NCBI GenBank assembly: GCA_937148845.1
Contig: CAKZRW010000118.1
Location: 1 to 37,100, forward strand
Reading direction: 5' to 3'
Length of the DNA stretch: 37,100 nt
From: an uncultured Actinomycetes bacterium
Lineage (GTDB): Bacteria > Actinomycetota > Thermoleophilia > RBG-16-64-13
A model generated the notes under the pieces. The model searched no databases and was not told where the DNA came from. It worked only from the letters and a program-made list of their open reading frames with translations. This document shows positions 8,036-16,714 of this stretch, one piece after another (positions within the stretch are counted from its first letter, which is position 1; each line of letters begins with the position of its first letter). The position numbers were made by a program, and so were the translations under genes.

Positions 8036-10066
8036 TCACTTGTCCACTCGCACGATAGCTCGCATCCAGAAGATCCCCGCGATCATCAGCACCCCAGCCA
8101 TGCCCAACAGGACTAGGCCTGCCCCCGTCTGCACCAAGGGGGCGAGGTAGCTGCGATTGACGATGGCGATCATGGCGCCGATGGCGAAGGGCAGGATGAT
8201 GAGGATGATGGCGCTCAACCTACCTTCCGCCGTGAGAGTCTTGATGGTGCGGTGCAGTTTGGCCCGCTCACGCAAGACGGAAGCCGTCGACTCGTAGATC
8301 TCGGCGAGATTACCCCCCACCTGCCGCTGAATCACCGTGCTCATGACTGCCCAGTCGAAAGCCTCTGACTTCATGCGATCGGCGATACTACGCAAGGCGT
8401 CCTCCGGCGGGACCCCCAACCGTATCTCCGCCAAGGCTCGGTTGAATTCCGAGGCGGTGGGCTCGGGCGCCTCCCGGGCCGCCACGGCCAGGGCTTGCTC
8501 GAAACCTTGCCCCGCCTTTAGCGACCCTGCCAAGAGGACAAGCGTATTGGGTACCTGCTCGTTGAAAGCCCGACGACGGGCATTCCCCTTGGAGCTCAGC
8601 CACAGAAGCGGCACCAATATAACCACCACTGCCAGCAGCACAGTCAGGATCAGCGGCAGACCGAGCGACCAAGAAAGGATCACGATAACTGCCACGGTCA
8701 CCAACTGCAGGAGCGCGAACTCCGAGGCCCGCATCTTGAGAGCCGCGTCATCGAGCATCTTTTGGAGCGGCTCCTGGTAGCCGCGCAGGGCAAGTAGACG
8801 GTTTGTCGCCCGGGCAAGCACGCCCGGCTGCGGCCCCTCTTCGCCCTCGGGCCGCGGAGCAAGGGCCCTCTTGCGTTCAAGCGCCCCAGCATATACAGCA
8901 AGCACATCCCGGCGGGGAAGCAGTGCCCGCGACAGGAACAAGGCAAAGAAGAGCACCAGCAAGAAGACGACCGCCCCGATTATGAACGTGCTCCCGCTCC
9001 AACGGACGAACCGACTGATCAGACCCAGCTCGGAGGCACCCTCCGCCCCCGCGGCAGTCGTCACTGGGGTGAGTGTGGTAGTCGTGGTGTCCGCGGCTGT
9101 AGTCGAGGTAGTCGGATAGAAGAAGCCTTGGCTTGATGACACCGTCCTACCTAAAGCGGTCACTGTCACCGCAAGGTCACCTGCGGCAGAGCTCGCTGGC
9201 GGTAGAGTCACCTGGAGCACGTACTGGTTGTAGATCTCCTTGGCAAGTGACTGATAGAGAGCGACCAGAGCATCAGGGTCCGGGGTCTCTAGATAGCGGC
9301 CGCCAGTGCTATCGGCTAACTGCACCAAGGGGGCCGAGTCGAACTCGGTGGTCTTGAGCCCGATAGCATAGATGGGCACCCCGGTGGCCCGGGCTGCTGC
9401 TAGCACTTCTTCGAGGCTGGCCATGCTGGCCGTATCGTCTCCATCAGAAAGTAGGATCAGATATCGACCCTGCCCCGACGAAGACGCTTCCAGAGTAAGG
9501 AAGCTCTTCAAGAGGGCATCGTAGAGAGCAGTCTCCTTGGCCGGCTGCAGATTGGCCAGGGACTTCTTGAGCGATTCCTTGTCGCCCGTGAAGTCTTGGA
9601 GGGTGCGGAAGCCCTCGTTGAAGACCTGGATCGCCGCCCTGTCCTGCGGCCGCATGGCGTCGATGAAGGCCGCAGCTGCAGCCGCTGCGCCCTGGATGGC
9701 TTCCCCCTTCATGCTGCCTGACTCGTCGACCAAGAGCAGCGTCTGGGTAGGGATGCTCACGGCCTCGCCTGCGACCTGCAGAGCTTCCACGGGAACCGCT
9801 CGGCCATCGACCCGCACCGCAAACGCTTCTTTGCCAAGGTCCCCCAGGGTGGCAGCTGCCTCGCCGCCCAATTGCACGGTGATCGCGGCCTTCGGATACG
9901 CGGAAAGGTCGAGCGAGTTGATCACGAGGGTCAGATCGTTCTGGGCTGCCCACCCTATCCCCGCCGCAGTCGTGAGGAATAGCGCAGCGAACATCACTGC
10001 GAAGAGCAGCCAGCGACCCACTGCGCCAGCCCCGCGGCCAGCTACGGCAGCCCCGCGGTCTCTCAT
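8036..10066 (-). CDS. tadB: VWA domain fused to TadB-type pilus platform protein
   Basis: A 676-residue fusion. Residues 1-42 look like a signal peptide; about 105-290 form a von Willebrand factor A domain with an intact MIDAS site (D114-x-S116-x-S118, T179, D208); a beta-rich stretch and a Thr-rich linker (about 318-340) follow. A membrane helix near 360-382 leads into a complete TadB/T2SS F domain with further helices near 450-485 and 600-650. The VWA part would face outside, the F domain the cytoplasm, where it meets the CpaF ATPase. Ordinary TadB is about 300 residues and lacks VWA. The start is uncertain: ATG at 10066, 10114 and 10135 are all in frame and all have poor ribosome sites; I chose the one giving the most normal signal peptide. 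cpaF ends at 10095, so translation may be coupled. Confidence 0.88.
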   Translation of the reverse strand: MRDRGAAVAGRGAGAVGRWLLFAVMFAALFLTTAAGIGWAAQNDLTLVINSLDLSAYPKAAITVQLGGEAAATLGDLGKEAFAVRVDGRAVPVEALQVAGEAVSIPTQTLLLVDESGSMKGEAIQGAAAAAAAFIDAMRPQDRAAIQVFNEGFRTLQDFTGDKESLKKSLANLQPAKETALYDALLKSFLTLEASSSGQGRYLILLSDGDDTASMASLEEVLAAARATGVPIYAIGLKTTEFDSAPLVQLADSTGGRYLETPDPDALVALYQSLAKEIYNQYVLQVTLPPASSAAGDLAVTVTALGRTVSSSQGFFYPTTSTTAADTTTTTLTPVTTAAGAEGASELGLISRFVRWSGSTFIIGAVVFLLVLFFALFLSRALLPRRDVLAVYAGALERKRALAPRPEGEEGPQPGVLARATNRLLALRGYQEPLQKMLDDAALKMRASEFALLQLVTVAVIVILSWSLGLPLILTVLLAVVVILVPLLWLSSKGNARRRAFNEQVPNTLVLLAGSLKAGQGFEQALAVAAREAPEPTASEFNRALAEIRLGVPPEDALRSIADRMKSEAFDWAVMSTVIQRQVGGNLAEIYESTASVLRERAKLHRTIKTLTAEGRLSAIILIILPFAIGAMIAIVNRSYLAPLVQTGAGLVLLGMAGVLMIAGIFWMRAIVRVDK

Positions 10067-10094
10067 CGCAGTCCCGCGCAAGCCCCGGCGCCGG

Positions 10095-11495
10095 CTAGAC
10101 CACTGCTGTGTCATAGGTCTCGAACGCAAAGACATCGTCGGGTACGATGATTCCGTGGTTCTTCAGGATGGGGAGGAAAGCCGGTCGGATCCCGGTGCTC
10201 TTCAGGCGTCCTAGATACTGCCCGTTTTCATCGATCCCGGCGCTGAAATCGAAGATGAACAAGTTCTGGAGCGTGATCACGTCGCCTTCCATACCTTGGA
10301 CCTCGGTGATATGGGTGATCCGCCGGGACCCGTCGGGAAGACGGCTCTGATGCACGATGAGGTGGATAGAGCGGGAGACCTGCTCCCGGATGGCGCGGAT
10401 GGGGATGTCCATCCCCGCCATGAGAGCCATGGTCTCCACCCGGGAGAGGACATCCCGGGGGGAGTTGGCGTGGACGGTAGACAGAGAGCCGTCGTGGCCG
10501 GTGTTCATGGCCTGGAGCATGTCCAGGGCCTCACCTCCCCGGATCTCGCCGACAATGATGCGGTCGGGCCGCATGCGCAGGGCGTTACGCACCAAGTCGC
10601 GGATGGTGACCTCGCCTTTGCCCTCGATGTTGGGCGGCCGATACTCCAAGCTCACCAGGTGTTCGTGCCAGAGTTTGAGCTCAGCCGCGTCCTCGATGGT
10701 GATGATGCGTTCGTCCTTGGGAATGTAGTTGGAGAGCACGTTCAGGGTAGTCGTCTTGCCTGTGCCTGTACCACCGCTCACCAGGATGTTCAGTCGCCCT
10801 CGCACACAAGCCGCGAGAAAGTCGCTCGCCTGGCGGGTGACGGTCTTGAATTCGATCAGATCCTCGGTAGTGAAGGGCTCGGTGGAGAACTTCCGGATAG
10901 TAAGGGTCGCCCCCCGCACTGAGACCGGGGGCAGGATGACGTTCACACGTGAGCCATCAGGCAGACGCGCGTCCACATAGGGCGAAGCCTCATCGACCCG
11001 ACGCCCCACCTGCCCCACGATCTTCTGGATGATCCGAAGGAGATGCCCCTCGTCGCGGAACCTCTTGTCGGTCTTGTAGAGCTTGCCCCCGCGTTCGATG
11101 TAGACGTCGCGGTAGCCGTTGACCATGATCTCGGTTATGGTGGGGTCGTGGAGGAACTCCTCGATAGGACCATAGCCGAGGACTTCGGCCAAGAGCTCGT
11201 CGATCATCTCCTGACGCTCAGCCCGCGGCATCGGCGTCTGTTGGGCGAGGAGGGCTTCCTCGATCTTGGTTCGCACCACCCGCCGCAGTTCGCTTTCCGG
11301 CAGGGTCTGGTTGAACAGCCGGGGACCCAGCTCCTGGATGATCTGGGCGTGGATGGCGCTCTTGAGCTCGCTCTGGCGTTCGTAGGCGGCGTCTAGACGG
11401 TCCTTGGATACGGCAGCACCCGGGGCAGCCACCGTCTCCGCCGGGCGGGGCTCGGAGTCCGAAGGACTATTACCCATGCGCTCACTGAGACCCAT
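10095..11495 (-). CDS. cpaF: Tad pilus assembly ATPase CpaF/TadA
   Basis: A 466-residue secretion ATPase of the VirB11/PilT superfamily that powers Flp pilus assembly. It has the N-terminal region typical of CpaF ([15 protein letters not shown] near 107-121), a Walker A motif GGTGTGKTT (about 241-249), Asp box and Walker B region ([17 protein letters not shown]), and the His box ending [13 protein letters not shown] 11495 is preferred because GGGGAG lies 8 nt upstream; an in-frame ATG at 11513 has none. It overlaps cpaE by 14 nt, indicating translational coupling. Confidence 0.96.
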   Translation of the reverse strand: MGLSERMGNSPSDSEPRPAETVAAPGAAVSKDRLDAAYERQSELKSAIHAQIIQELGPRLFNQTLPESELRRVVRTKIEEALLAQQTPMPRAERQEMIDELLAEVLGYGPIEEFLHDPTITEIMVNGYRDVYIERGGKLYKTDKRFRDEGHLLRIIQKIVGQVGRRVDEASPYVDARLPDGSRVNVILPPVSVRGATLTIRKFSTEPFTTEDLIEFKTVTRQASDFLAACVRGRLNILVSGGTGTGKTTTLNVLSNYIPKDERIITIEDAAELKLWHEHLVSLEYRPPNIEGKGEVTIRDLVRNALRMRPDRIIVGEIRGGEALDMLQAMNTGHDGSLSTVHANSPRDVLSRVETMALMAGMDIPIRAIREQVSRSIHLIVHQSRLPDGSRRITHITEVQGMEGDVITLQNLFIFDFSAGIDENGQYLGRLKSTGIRPAFLPILKNHGIIVPDDVFAFETYDTAVV

Positions 11496-12735
11496 TCGAA
11501 CCACTCCCCTCATTCCTATCGTTCTTCCGGCCCAGCAGTCTGGCTAGACCGGTCCCACTGTCAGTCGGTCTCTCTGTACCCGGGTGATCGGGCCCCCCGA
11601 AGAGCTTGACCAGTTGGGCAAGCTCCCGGGCTACCTTGGTGTTGGGTTTAACCAGAAGCAGGAGCTCTCCGGAGTTGAGGGCCCGCGGTACTTCCACCGA
11701 GCTGGAGAGGGTGGCCGCCACCCGCCGCCCGAGGTGTTTCTCCACTTCCGAGACTTCGAGACCCACCTTGCTGTCAGCCCGGTTCATGATGATGAGAAGC
11801 TTCTCTTCCGGGTAGGCCATCAGACCCATGGTCCGGAAGACCGTCTTCAGATGCTTGACGCTCGGGATATCGAGACCGGCGACCAGCAACACGTGGTCAG
11901 CCCAATCAAGAGCCATGAGCACCCGTTCCTCAAAGAAGGGCGGCGTATCAACGATCACATAGTCGAAGCCGGTCTGGATGACATCGAGGACTACCTGCAC
12001 GTCGGAGGTCATGATCCTTTCCGCCTCGTCAGGGTAAAGAGGCGCCGGCAGCACACTGAAACCGGCCGGGTGTTTGACCATGAACTCTTCGAGCAGGGTC
12101 AGGTCGTAGTCTGTATAAGCTTGCACCAGGTCATATATGGTCCGCTCCGGGACCAGTCCCAGAGCGATAGCCGCATCGCCGAACTGCAGATCGAGGTCGA
12201 GCAGCGCGACCCGCGCTCCGGTCTGGGCCAGCCCGGCAGCCAGGTTGGTAGCCACGAACGTTTTACCGGTGCCGCCTTTGGTGCTGAAGACCACGATGCG
12301 CTTGGCGATCTTGGTTTCTTGGCGACTGACCAGCTGAGCAGCCACTTCTTGCAGGGTGCTCCGCTTACCTCTGCTCACCTCCGCGGCCTGGCGCAAGGCA
12401 GCCAGCAACTCCTTCTTCTCGACCGGAACCTCGAGCAGGTCACGCGCCCCCACCTGCAGGGCGCGGCGGAAGTCGGCTGGTGCAGGATTGACGGCCACCA
12501 GCACCGCGCTCACCCCGGGCACTCGGGCCACGATGTTGCGCACAGTCTCAAAGCCATCGGCCGGCTTGAGATCAACCCCCATCAAGATGACATCTGGCAC
12601 CGCCTGTTCGGCTTGCTGAACGGCAGCTTCCGAGTCGCCGACTTCGATCACTGATTCGATGTCGGGTTGGCCTTGCAGCCCCCGTACTACCGCAGCGCGG
12701 ACCTGTTCGCTAGCAATGGCGACCAACAGCTTCAC
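11482..12735 (-). CDS. cpaE: Tad pilus localisation ATPase CpaE/TadZ
   Basis: A 417-residue protein with an N-terminal receiver-like domain (about 1-120) and a MinD/ParA-type ATPase domain with the deviant Walker A motif KGGTGKT (about 153-159) and a switch region LLDLDLQFGD. CpaE/TadZ proteins place the pilus machine at a cell pole. The receiver lacks the usual Asp four residues before the conserved Pro (the local sequence is GVDLKP), so it is probably a pseudo-receiver, as is common in this family. Two GTG codons, 12741 and 12735, are in frame; the second has GGTGAG at a normal 6-nt distance. It starts within 10 nt of the cpaB stop. Confidence 0.93.
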   Translation of the reverse strand: MKLLVAIASEQVRAAVVRGLQGQPDIESVIEVGDSEAAVQQAEQAVPDVILMGVDLKPADGFETVRNIVARVPGVSAVLVAVNPAPADFRRALQVGARDLLEVPVEKKELLAALRQAAEVSRGKRSTLQEVAAQLVSRQETKIAKRIVVFSTKGGTGKTFVATNLAAGLAQTGARVALLDLDLQFGDAAIALGLVPERTIYDLVQAYTDYDLTLLEEFMVKHPAGFSVLPAPLYPDEAERIMTSDVQVVLDVIQTGFDYVIVDTPPFFEERVLMALDWADHVLLVAGLDIPSVKHLKTVFRTMGLMAYPEEKLLIIMNRADSKVGLEVSEVEKHLGRRVAATLSSSVEVPRALNSGELLLLVKPNTKVARELAQLVKLFGGPDHPGTERPTDSGTGLARLLGRKNDRNEGSGSNGSQ

Positions 12736-12742
12736 ATGCACC

Positions 12743-13669
12743 TCACCGGAAAAGATTGGGAAGAGCCGCCCCGGTGGGACCCACTGGCGTGGTATCCCGT
12801 GCCGGCACCAGGGTGAAGGTTATGTTGCCGTAGGTCTGGGCGTAGACTAGCTTTTCAGCGTCCCTCGGCGTCACCATGAGAGTGATCACAGGAGAAGGAG
12901 GCACATCTTCAGTCACCGTCTCCCCGCCCCCACTCAAGACCCCGCCTCCACCTTCCCGGCGAGTAACCACCGGCAGTAGGTTGTCTACAGCCAACACTTC
13001 TACTTGTTCAAGGATGGTGATGCTGACCGACGATATGGTTTGGCTAAGATCGACCTCGGTGAGCTCTTTGATCCGAGCGAGTTCCTCGGGCGAGAGCACC
13101 ATGCCCAGGTTCATGGGTACCGCAGGCGGCGTAGTGATGGTAGAGGGAGCCTGCCCGGGAACAGTCGGGGGCACGGTAGTCGAGGGGACAAGCTGCACCG
13201 CGCTGAATTGGTCGGCATCAAAAGTAGCGATCACGTCCACGCGATCACCCACTTTGATAGCACCCCCCACCGCATTCCGCCGGTCTATGGCAAGACTCAG
13301 AGCCCGCATGCCGTTCTTGATGCGGTAAGAAAGACTCTGCTCCTCGGGTACCCCGAGCTGCGAGGCGAGGAGTTGCTGCCCTTTGGCCACAGGTACTGTC
13401 AGGATCTTGTCTTTAAGATCGGCCTCGCTGGACAGGGCCCCGGGGGCCACGGCGCTGGCCACGATCTCTTTCCGCTCCACCAGCTTGTTGGCCACGATGC
13501 TCTCTCCGGTGGTACGGGCCGGTATATCCGCCGTGGCCACCAAGACCACCCGGGTGGGCTCGGCTTCCTTGATCTCCTCACGTAGCGACGATACGTACCA
13601 AATAACAAGGCCAGCAGCCACCAGGGCCAACACTACAGCCGCGATAATGGCGATCACCCTTCGTCGCAC
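12743..13669 (-). CDS. cpaB: Flp pilus assembly protein CpaB
   Basis: A 308-residue protein with one N-terminal membrane helix (about 4-26), an SAF domain (about 40-110), and an RcpC/CpaB C-terminal domain (about 120-295) interrupted by a Thr/Pro-rich stretch near 163-187. CpaB family members sit in the envelope next to the pilus channel; in diderms they work with the RcpA/CpaC secretin, which is absent here. The start is GTG 13669 with AAGGGAG about 5-6 nt before it. It is the first gene after a 186-nt gap that has hairpins and a direct repeat, so a second promoter for cpaB-tadC is possible. Confidence 0.9.
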   Translation of the reverse strand: MRRRVIAIIAAVVLALVAAGLVIWYVSSLREEIKEAEPTRVVLVATADIPARTTGESIVANKLVERKEIVASAVAPGALSSEADLKDKILTVPVAKGQQLLASQLGVPEEQSLSYRIKNGMRALSLAIDRRNAVGGAIKVGDRVDVIATFDADQFSAVQLVPSTTVPPTVPGQAPSTITTPPAVPMNLGMVLSPEELARIKELTEVDLSQTISSVSITILEQVEVLAVDNLLPVVTRREGGGGVLSGGGETVTEDVPPSPVITLMVTPRDAEKLVYAQTYGNITFTLVPARDTTPVGPTGAALPNLFR

Positions 13670-13715
13670 GCCAACTCCCTTCCTTTGTTCCCCTGCCGGC
13701 CCTCGTCAGAGCCCT

Positions 13716-13737
13716 GCCTATAATCCGCCTGTAATCC
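13716..13737. repeat. 11-bp direct repeat upstream of cpaB
   Basis: GCCTATAATCC (13716-13726) is followed directly by GCCTGTAATCC (13727-13737), one mismatch in 11. It lies 47-68 nt upstream of the cpaB start, in the place expected for an activator site. A TATAAT lies inside the first copy on the plus strand, but no plus-strand gene follows. Confidence 0.6.
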
Positions 13738-13768
13738 TGTGGGCCACATACGCCCAACCAGAAGCTCG

Positions 13769-13799
13769 GGAATACATCTATCGTCTGTGGATGTATTCC
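13769..13799 (-). promoter_or_regulatory. Perfect 10-bp inverted repeat in the tadG-cpaB gap
   Basis: GGAATACATC (13769-13778) and GATGTATTCC (13790-13799) are exact reverse complements separated by 11 nt. The arms are AT-rich compared with the surroundings. It could be a protein operator or an mRNA hairpin controlling read-through from the pilin genes into cpaB-tadC. Nothing in the sequence decides between the two. Confidence 0.6.
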
Positions 13800-13807
13800 T
13801 CGCCAAC

Positions 13808-13837
13808 CGCCCGATTCCTTGGAGGGAAAAACGGGCG
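13808..13837 (-). terminator. Hairpin just after the tadG-like gene
   Basis: CGCCCG (13808-13813) pairs with CGGGCG (13832-13837). On the minus strand, T-rich sequence (CGTTTTTCCC) lies inside the loop, not after the stem, so this is not a textbook intrinsic terminator. It begins 18 nt beyond the tadG stop and may give partial termination. Confidence 0.35.
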
Positions 13838-13855
13838 ACTAATCACTGACCCCGA

Positions 13856-15532
13856 TCACTCAGTCAACACAGCCGTCTCCACGTAAAGAGGACCGCTCGG
13901 CTCATCGGTCCACTCCCCTGGAGCCAGCCAGCGAATGAATCGACCGGTGATGTCACCCTTGTCGGCGCCTTTGACCGTGAAGGTCTCTATGTAAAAAGCC
14001 GCGAAGGCCCGGATGGTGTAATTCTTGCTGCTGCCCGAAAGGTCCGGCGCATAATCGACGAACGGGACTACCACGTAGCGCCAGGCTTCATCGTCGGGCG
14101 AATTCGCGACGCGGTCTTTCAGACCGTGTATGACCTGGCCCGTGCTGGCCCCAGTCTCGGGCTTGAGCGGTCCACCGATACGAAGCGGGTACACCAATTT
14201 CCAGGTGTCGAGGATCCGGGGGTCGAAGACGGCCAGTTCTTCTCGCGTGTTCTTTTTCAGGTAGATGTCTGCCAGCCGCCAGTTACCGGCATAGAGACCA
14301 GACCCGGCCTGACTACCCAGCTTCATGGTGTAGGTCTTGCCGTCACCAGTGCGCGGGGTGTCGGTCACTATCTCACCACGCATAAAGGCACTTTCTCCAT
14401 ACTGGCGGGAGTAGCCCGCGTAGAACGAGGGCTCCATCATGAGGTACTTCAGCGGCACGTCATCGTGGAAAGCCACGTAACGACCGCAGGTGATGCCTTT
14501 GTTCACTCTTATCTCTAGATCGTGCGTACCGTAGCCGGTGTTGTTGTCGGTACCAGTGGGAGCGCTGACAGAGCCCTGGAAAGTGTTCGTAGAGCCCTGT
14601 CGGTATAGTGTGAAACTGTTGTTCTTCCCTAGCTCTGCCGACAGGGTATTGTCGGTCACGCTCGGCGCCACCACCGCCTGCACGTTGATGGTATTGCCTA
14701 CCCTCTCCATGCCCACCCTGTAGATGACTTCCTTTTTGTCGCTGGGGTCAGACACCCACCAGAGGCCGACGTCTTCGAGCTCCAGTCCCACCTCTTCCTG
14801 CCCGTCTACGGTGCCGATCGCCTGCAGGTTGACGTCGTACAGGCCCGCCGCGACGCTAGAGGACAGACTTCCCCCGCCTTCGCCTGCTTCGCCGTATCTG
14901 CCATCCCCATCGTCATCGGTGATATCAAAGCTGCCGACGATCTGAGGACTCTTACCGGTAGTGGTGAAGACGAAACGGAACTTCTCGGGATTCATCATGA
15001 GGAGGGCCACCGGCGCTACAGAGTTTATGCCGACCAAATACTTGACTTCGGCCTTAGCGTGAGCAGTAACCGACCCCTCTCTCTGCCCGATCACCGGCGC
15101 GAACGAGAAGGGTATTTTGTTCTCGCGCAGGTCGACCGTCACCGAGCGCAGATCGACTACTGGCTGCCAAGGAGCAACATTGCCCTCTATCACACTGGAG
15201 ACCGCCGCGTTCCGTGACACGTACTCCACTGCCTTAGCGCTCGCCGCGACCAGGGAGCCCTGGGAATAGACGAGCTCCTGGGCCCCAGCCAACGCAGCGG
15301 CATCAGCCGCCGCCTGCAGCTCGCGGTCGTGGTCGTAGAGCGCGCCCAGGTCTACCACCAAGGCCACCAAGACCAGCAGCATGACTAAACAGAGAGCGAC
15401 GATGACCGCTACCACGCCCCGCTCTTCCCGGGCTCTGCCGGCTAGCCTGCTCAGGCAGGGCCGGCCACCTGGAGCAGCGGAAAGCACCCGTGGCCGAAAC
15501 CGAAAGCGTGATGACCGCCGCTCCTTATTCAC
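13856..15532 (-). CDS. tadG: TadG-like pilus-associated protein
   Basis: A 558-residue protein. A basic N-terminus leads into the TadE/G-like membrane segment (about 38-62: RGVVAVIVALCLVMLLV and following), then DRELQAAADAAALAGAQ (about 69-85), the hallmark after the helix in TadG-type proteins. The remaining 470 residues are extracytoplasmic and beta-rich, without a domain I can name; an acidic DDDGDGRYGEAGEG patch near 205-219 looks like a Ca-binding loop. Unlike many TadG proteins it has no VWA domain; the VWA domain of this locus is instead on the TadB fusion. Start GTG 15532 overlaps the tadE stop by 8 nt. Confidence 0.85.
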   Translation of the reverse strand: MNKERRSSRFRFRPRVLSAAPGGRPCLSRLAGRAREERGVVAVIVALCLVMLLVLVALVVDLGALYDHDRELQAAADAAALAGAQELVYSQGSLVAASAKAVEYVSRNAAVSSVIEGNVAPWQPVVDLRSVTVDLRENKIPFSFAPVIGQREGSVTAHAKAEVKYLVGINSVAPVALLMMNPEKFRFVFTTTGKSPQIVGSFDITDDDGDGRYGEAGEGGGSLSSSVAAGLYDVNLQAIGTVDGQEEVGLELEDVGLWWVSDPSDKKEVIYRVGMERVGNTINVQAVVAPSVTDNTLSAELGKNNSFTLYRQGSTNTFQGSVSAPTGTDNNTGYGTHDLEIRVNKGITCGRYVAFHDDVPLKYLMMEPSFYAGYSRQYGESAFMRGEIVTDTPRTGDGKTYTMKLGSQAGSGLYAGNWRLADIYLKKNTREELAVFDPRILDTWKLVYPLRIGGPLKPETGASTGQVIHGLKDRVANSPDDEAWRYVVVPFVDYAPDLSGSSKNYTIRAFAAFYIETFTVKGADKGDITGRFIRWLAPGEWTDEPSGPLYVETAVLTE

Positions 15533-15935
15533 GCCGCATCACCGCTGAAGCATCGATGCCCACTGTGGAGCCGACACCCACGAACGCTGGTAAGGGAGTG
15601 ATGAACCGATAAGTGGCCTGCACGGTAACCGTGCCCGCCTCGCCCTGTGAGCCCGGGGTGATAGTCACCCTAGGCGGGCTCGTCGAGACCAGCCTGTCCT
15701 CAGCCTCGGCGAGAGTCTCCTGCGCTCCGTCGGTGTTCCCCACCGAAAGGTAACGCGCAGCGTCACGGGCAGCATGGGTCAGTTGGAGATCGTTATAGAA
15801 GTAAAGACCGAAATCGATGATTCCGAGAAGGATGACAAGAAGAATGGGAAGAACTAGGGCGAACTCGACGGCGGATGCGCCTCGTTGGCTCTTGCTCGAA
15901 CGTATCGGTGGTCCTGACCCAATATGTCGCCTCAT
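15525..15935 (-). CDS. tadE: TadE-like minor pseudopilin
   Basis: A 136-residue TadE-family protein. The N-terminus contains QRGASAVEFALVLPILLV (about 17-34), the TadE helix with Glu at the usual position (E24) and a Gly just before the likely processing site. It is followed by the conserved FNDLQLTHAARDAARYL-like segment (about 46-63) and a small soluble domain. Such pseudopilins are processed by the TadV peptidase and are needed for Flp pilus assembly. The ribosome site before ATG 15935 is weak. Confidence 0.92.
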   Translation of the reverse strand: MRRHIGSGPPIRSSKSQRGASAVEFALVLPILLVILLGIIDFGLYFYNDLQLTHAARDAARYLSVGNTDGAQETLAEAEDRLVSTSPPRVTITPGSQGEAGTVTVQATYRFITPLPAFVGVGSTVGIDASAVMRRE

Positions 15936-15978
15936 ACTTATAGTATCTACCCATCCACGAAAAACTCAATCAAGCCCA

Positions 15979-16149
15979 TCAGGGAATTTGCACGGAATTG
16001 AAAAGGCCATTGACCGCTGTCCCCAGGGCAGCCACGGCGCCGATGATGACCACAGCTATCAAAGAGGCCAGAATGGCATATTCGGCGGCAGTCGCGCCGC
16101 GCTGGGAACTAGGCCGAAATCGGAGTCCGAGCTGCAATCGTCCACGCAT
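15979..16149 (-). CDS. flp: Flp-type pilin (second copy)
   Basis: A 56-residue Flp family type IVb pilin. The processing site is RG|ATAAEY, with Gly at -1, Glu at +5 and Tyr at +6, followed by a 22-residue hydrophobic helix and a very short C-terminus (NGLFNSVQIP). Start ATG 16149 has GGAAGAGG about 9 nt upstream; a longer open frame reaches 16272 but has no pilin character. It is the second of two pilin genes and is followed by tadE after 43 nt. Confidence 0.93.
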   Translation of the reverse strand: MRGRLQLGLRFRPSSQRGATAAEYAILASLIAVVIIGAVAALGTAVNGLFNSVQIP

Positions 16150-16302
16150 ATACAGTTGCCTCTTCCTAGGATCCGTCGCCTCGTATCTGGGGGAGAGCTG
16201 ACCCTCAGGGCTACTGGTGCCGTGCTGGCCCGGACGACGAAGGCGCCCGGGCCAGCTCACCACCGTTGGCACTGTCAGCAGAAGCTAGTGCTGCGGCTAA
16301 TG

Positions 16303-16494
16303 TCAGTTTCCTCCGCCGCCTCCGACAGCACCAGCCACCTGGTTGAACTTGCCCTGAAGAGCCAGACCGATCGCCGTGACGGCGCCAATGATCACCACTG
16401 CGATCAGGGCCACCATGATGCCGTACTCGACGGCCGTCGCCGCCCGCTCGGACTTGACCAGAGCCCGCAGATAGGTCCTAAGCATCGTAAGCAT
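16303..16494 (-). CDS. flp: Flp-type pilin (first copy, probable major pilin)
   Basis: A 63-residue Flp family pilin with leader MLTMLRTYLRALVKSERA, processing motif RA|ATAVEY (Glu +5, Tyr +6), a hydrophobic helix and a Gly-rich tail (VGGGGGN). The -1 residue is Ala where Gly is usual, as also occurs in other Flp pilins. Start ATG 16494 has a good GGAGG 8 nt before it. A 220-nt gap precedes it, the place where a strong pilin promoter is expected. It lies 153 nt upstream of the second pilin. Confidence 0.94.
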   Translation of the reverse strand: MLTMLRTYLRALVKSERAATAVEYGIMVALIAVVIIGAVTAIGLALQGKFNQVAGAVGGGGGN

Positions 16495-16714
16495 GTGCCT
16501 TACCTCCGTCTTCCCCGACTTCTACCGCTTCCTTGAGACCCAGCGTAGAAGAATTGACTGTAACAATTATCTTATGCTCCTGGGGCGGCGATTTCCCCGG
16601 GCCATGGTCTAGTTCTTGGGCGGCGAGGGTCCAGGATCTTCTAGCCCGGGCCTGGACTAAAGTCTAGGAAGAGTTAGAGTAGTCTCTTGGCCCTGCTCAC
16701 CGCGCAGGCTGGTC
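16495..16714. promoter_or_regulatory. Gap between tadV and the pilin genes, with a hairpin
   Basis: Contains a 7-bp stem GTCCAGG (16629-16635) and CCTGGAC (16651-16657) whose loop includes the palindrome CCCGGG. It may terminate the kinase-regulator-tadV message. Further toward the pilin there is an AT-rich stretch (about 16555-16575) with GATAAT on the minus strand, a candidate -10, but no good -35 at the right distance. Confidence 0.35.

Noticed and set aside
11584-12654. A 356-codon plus-strand frame opposite cpaE
   Set aside because: Antisense shadow of a well-identified ATPase; no ribosome site or domain.
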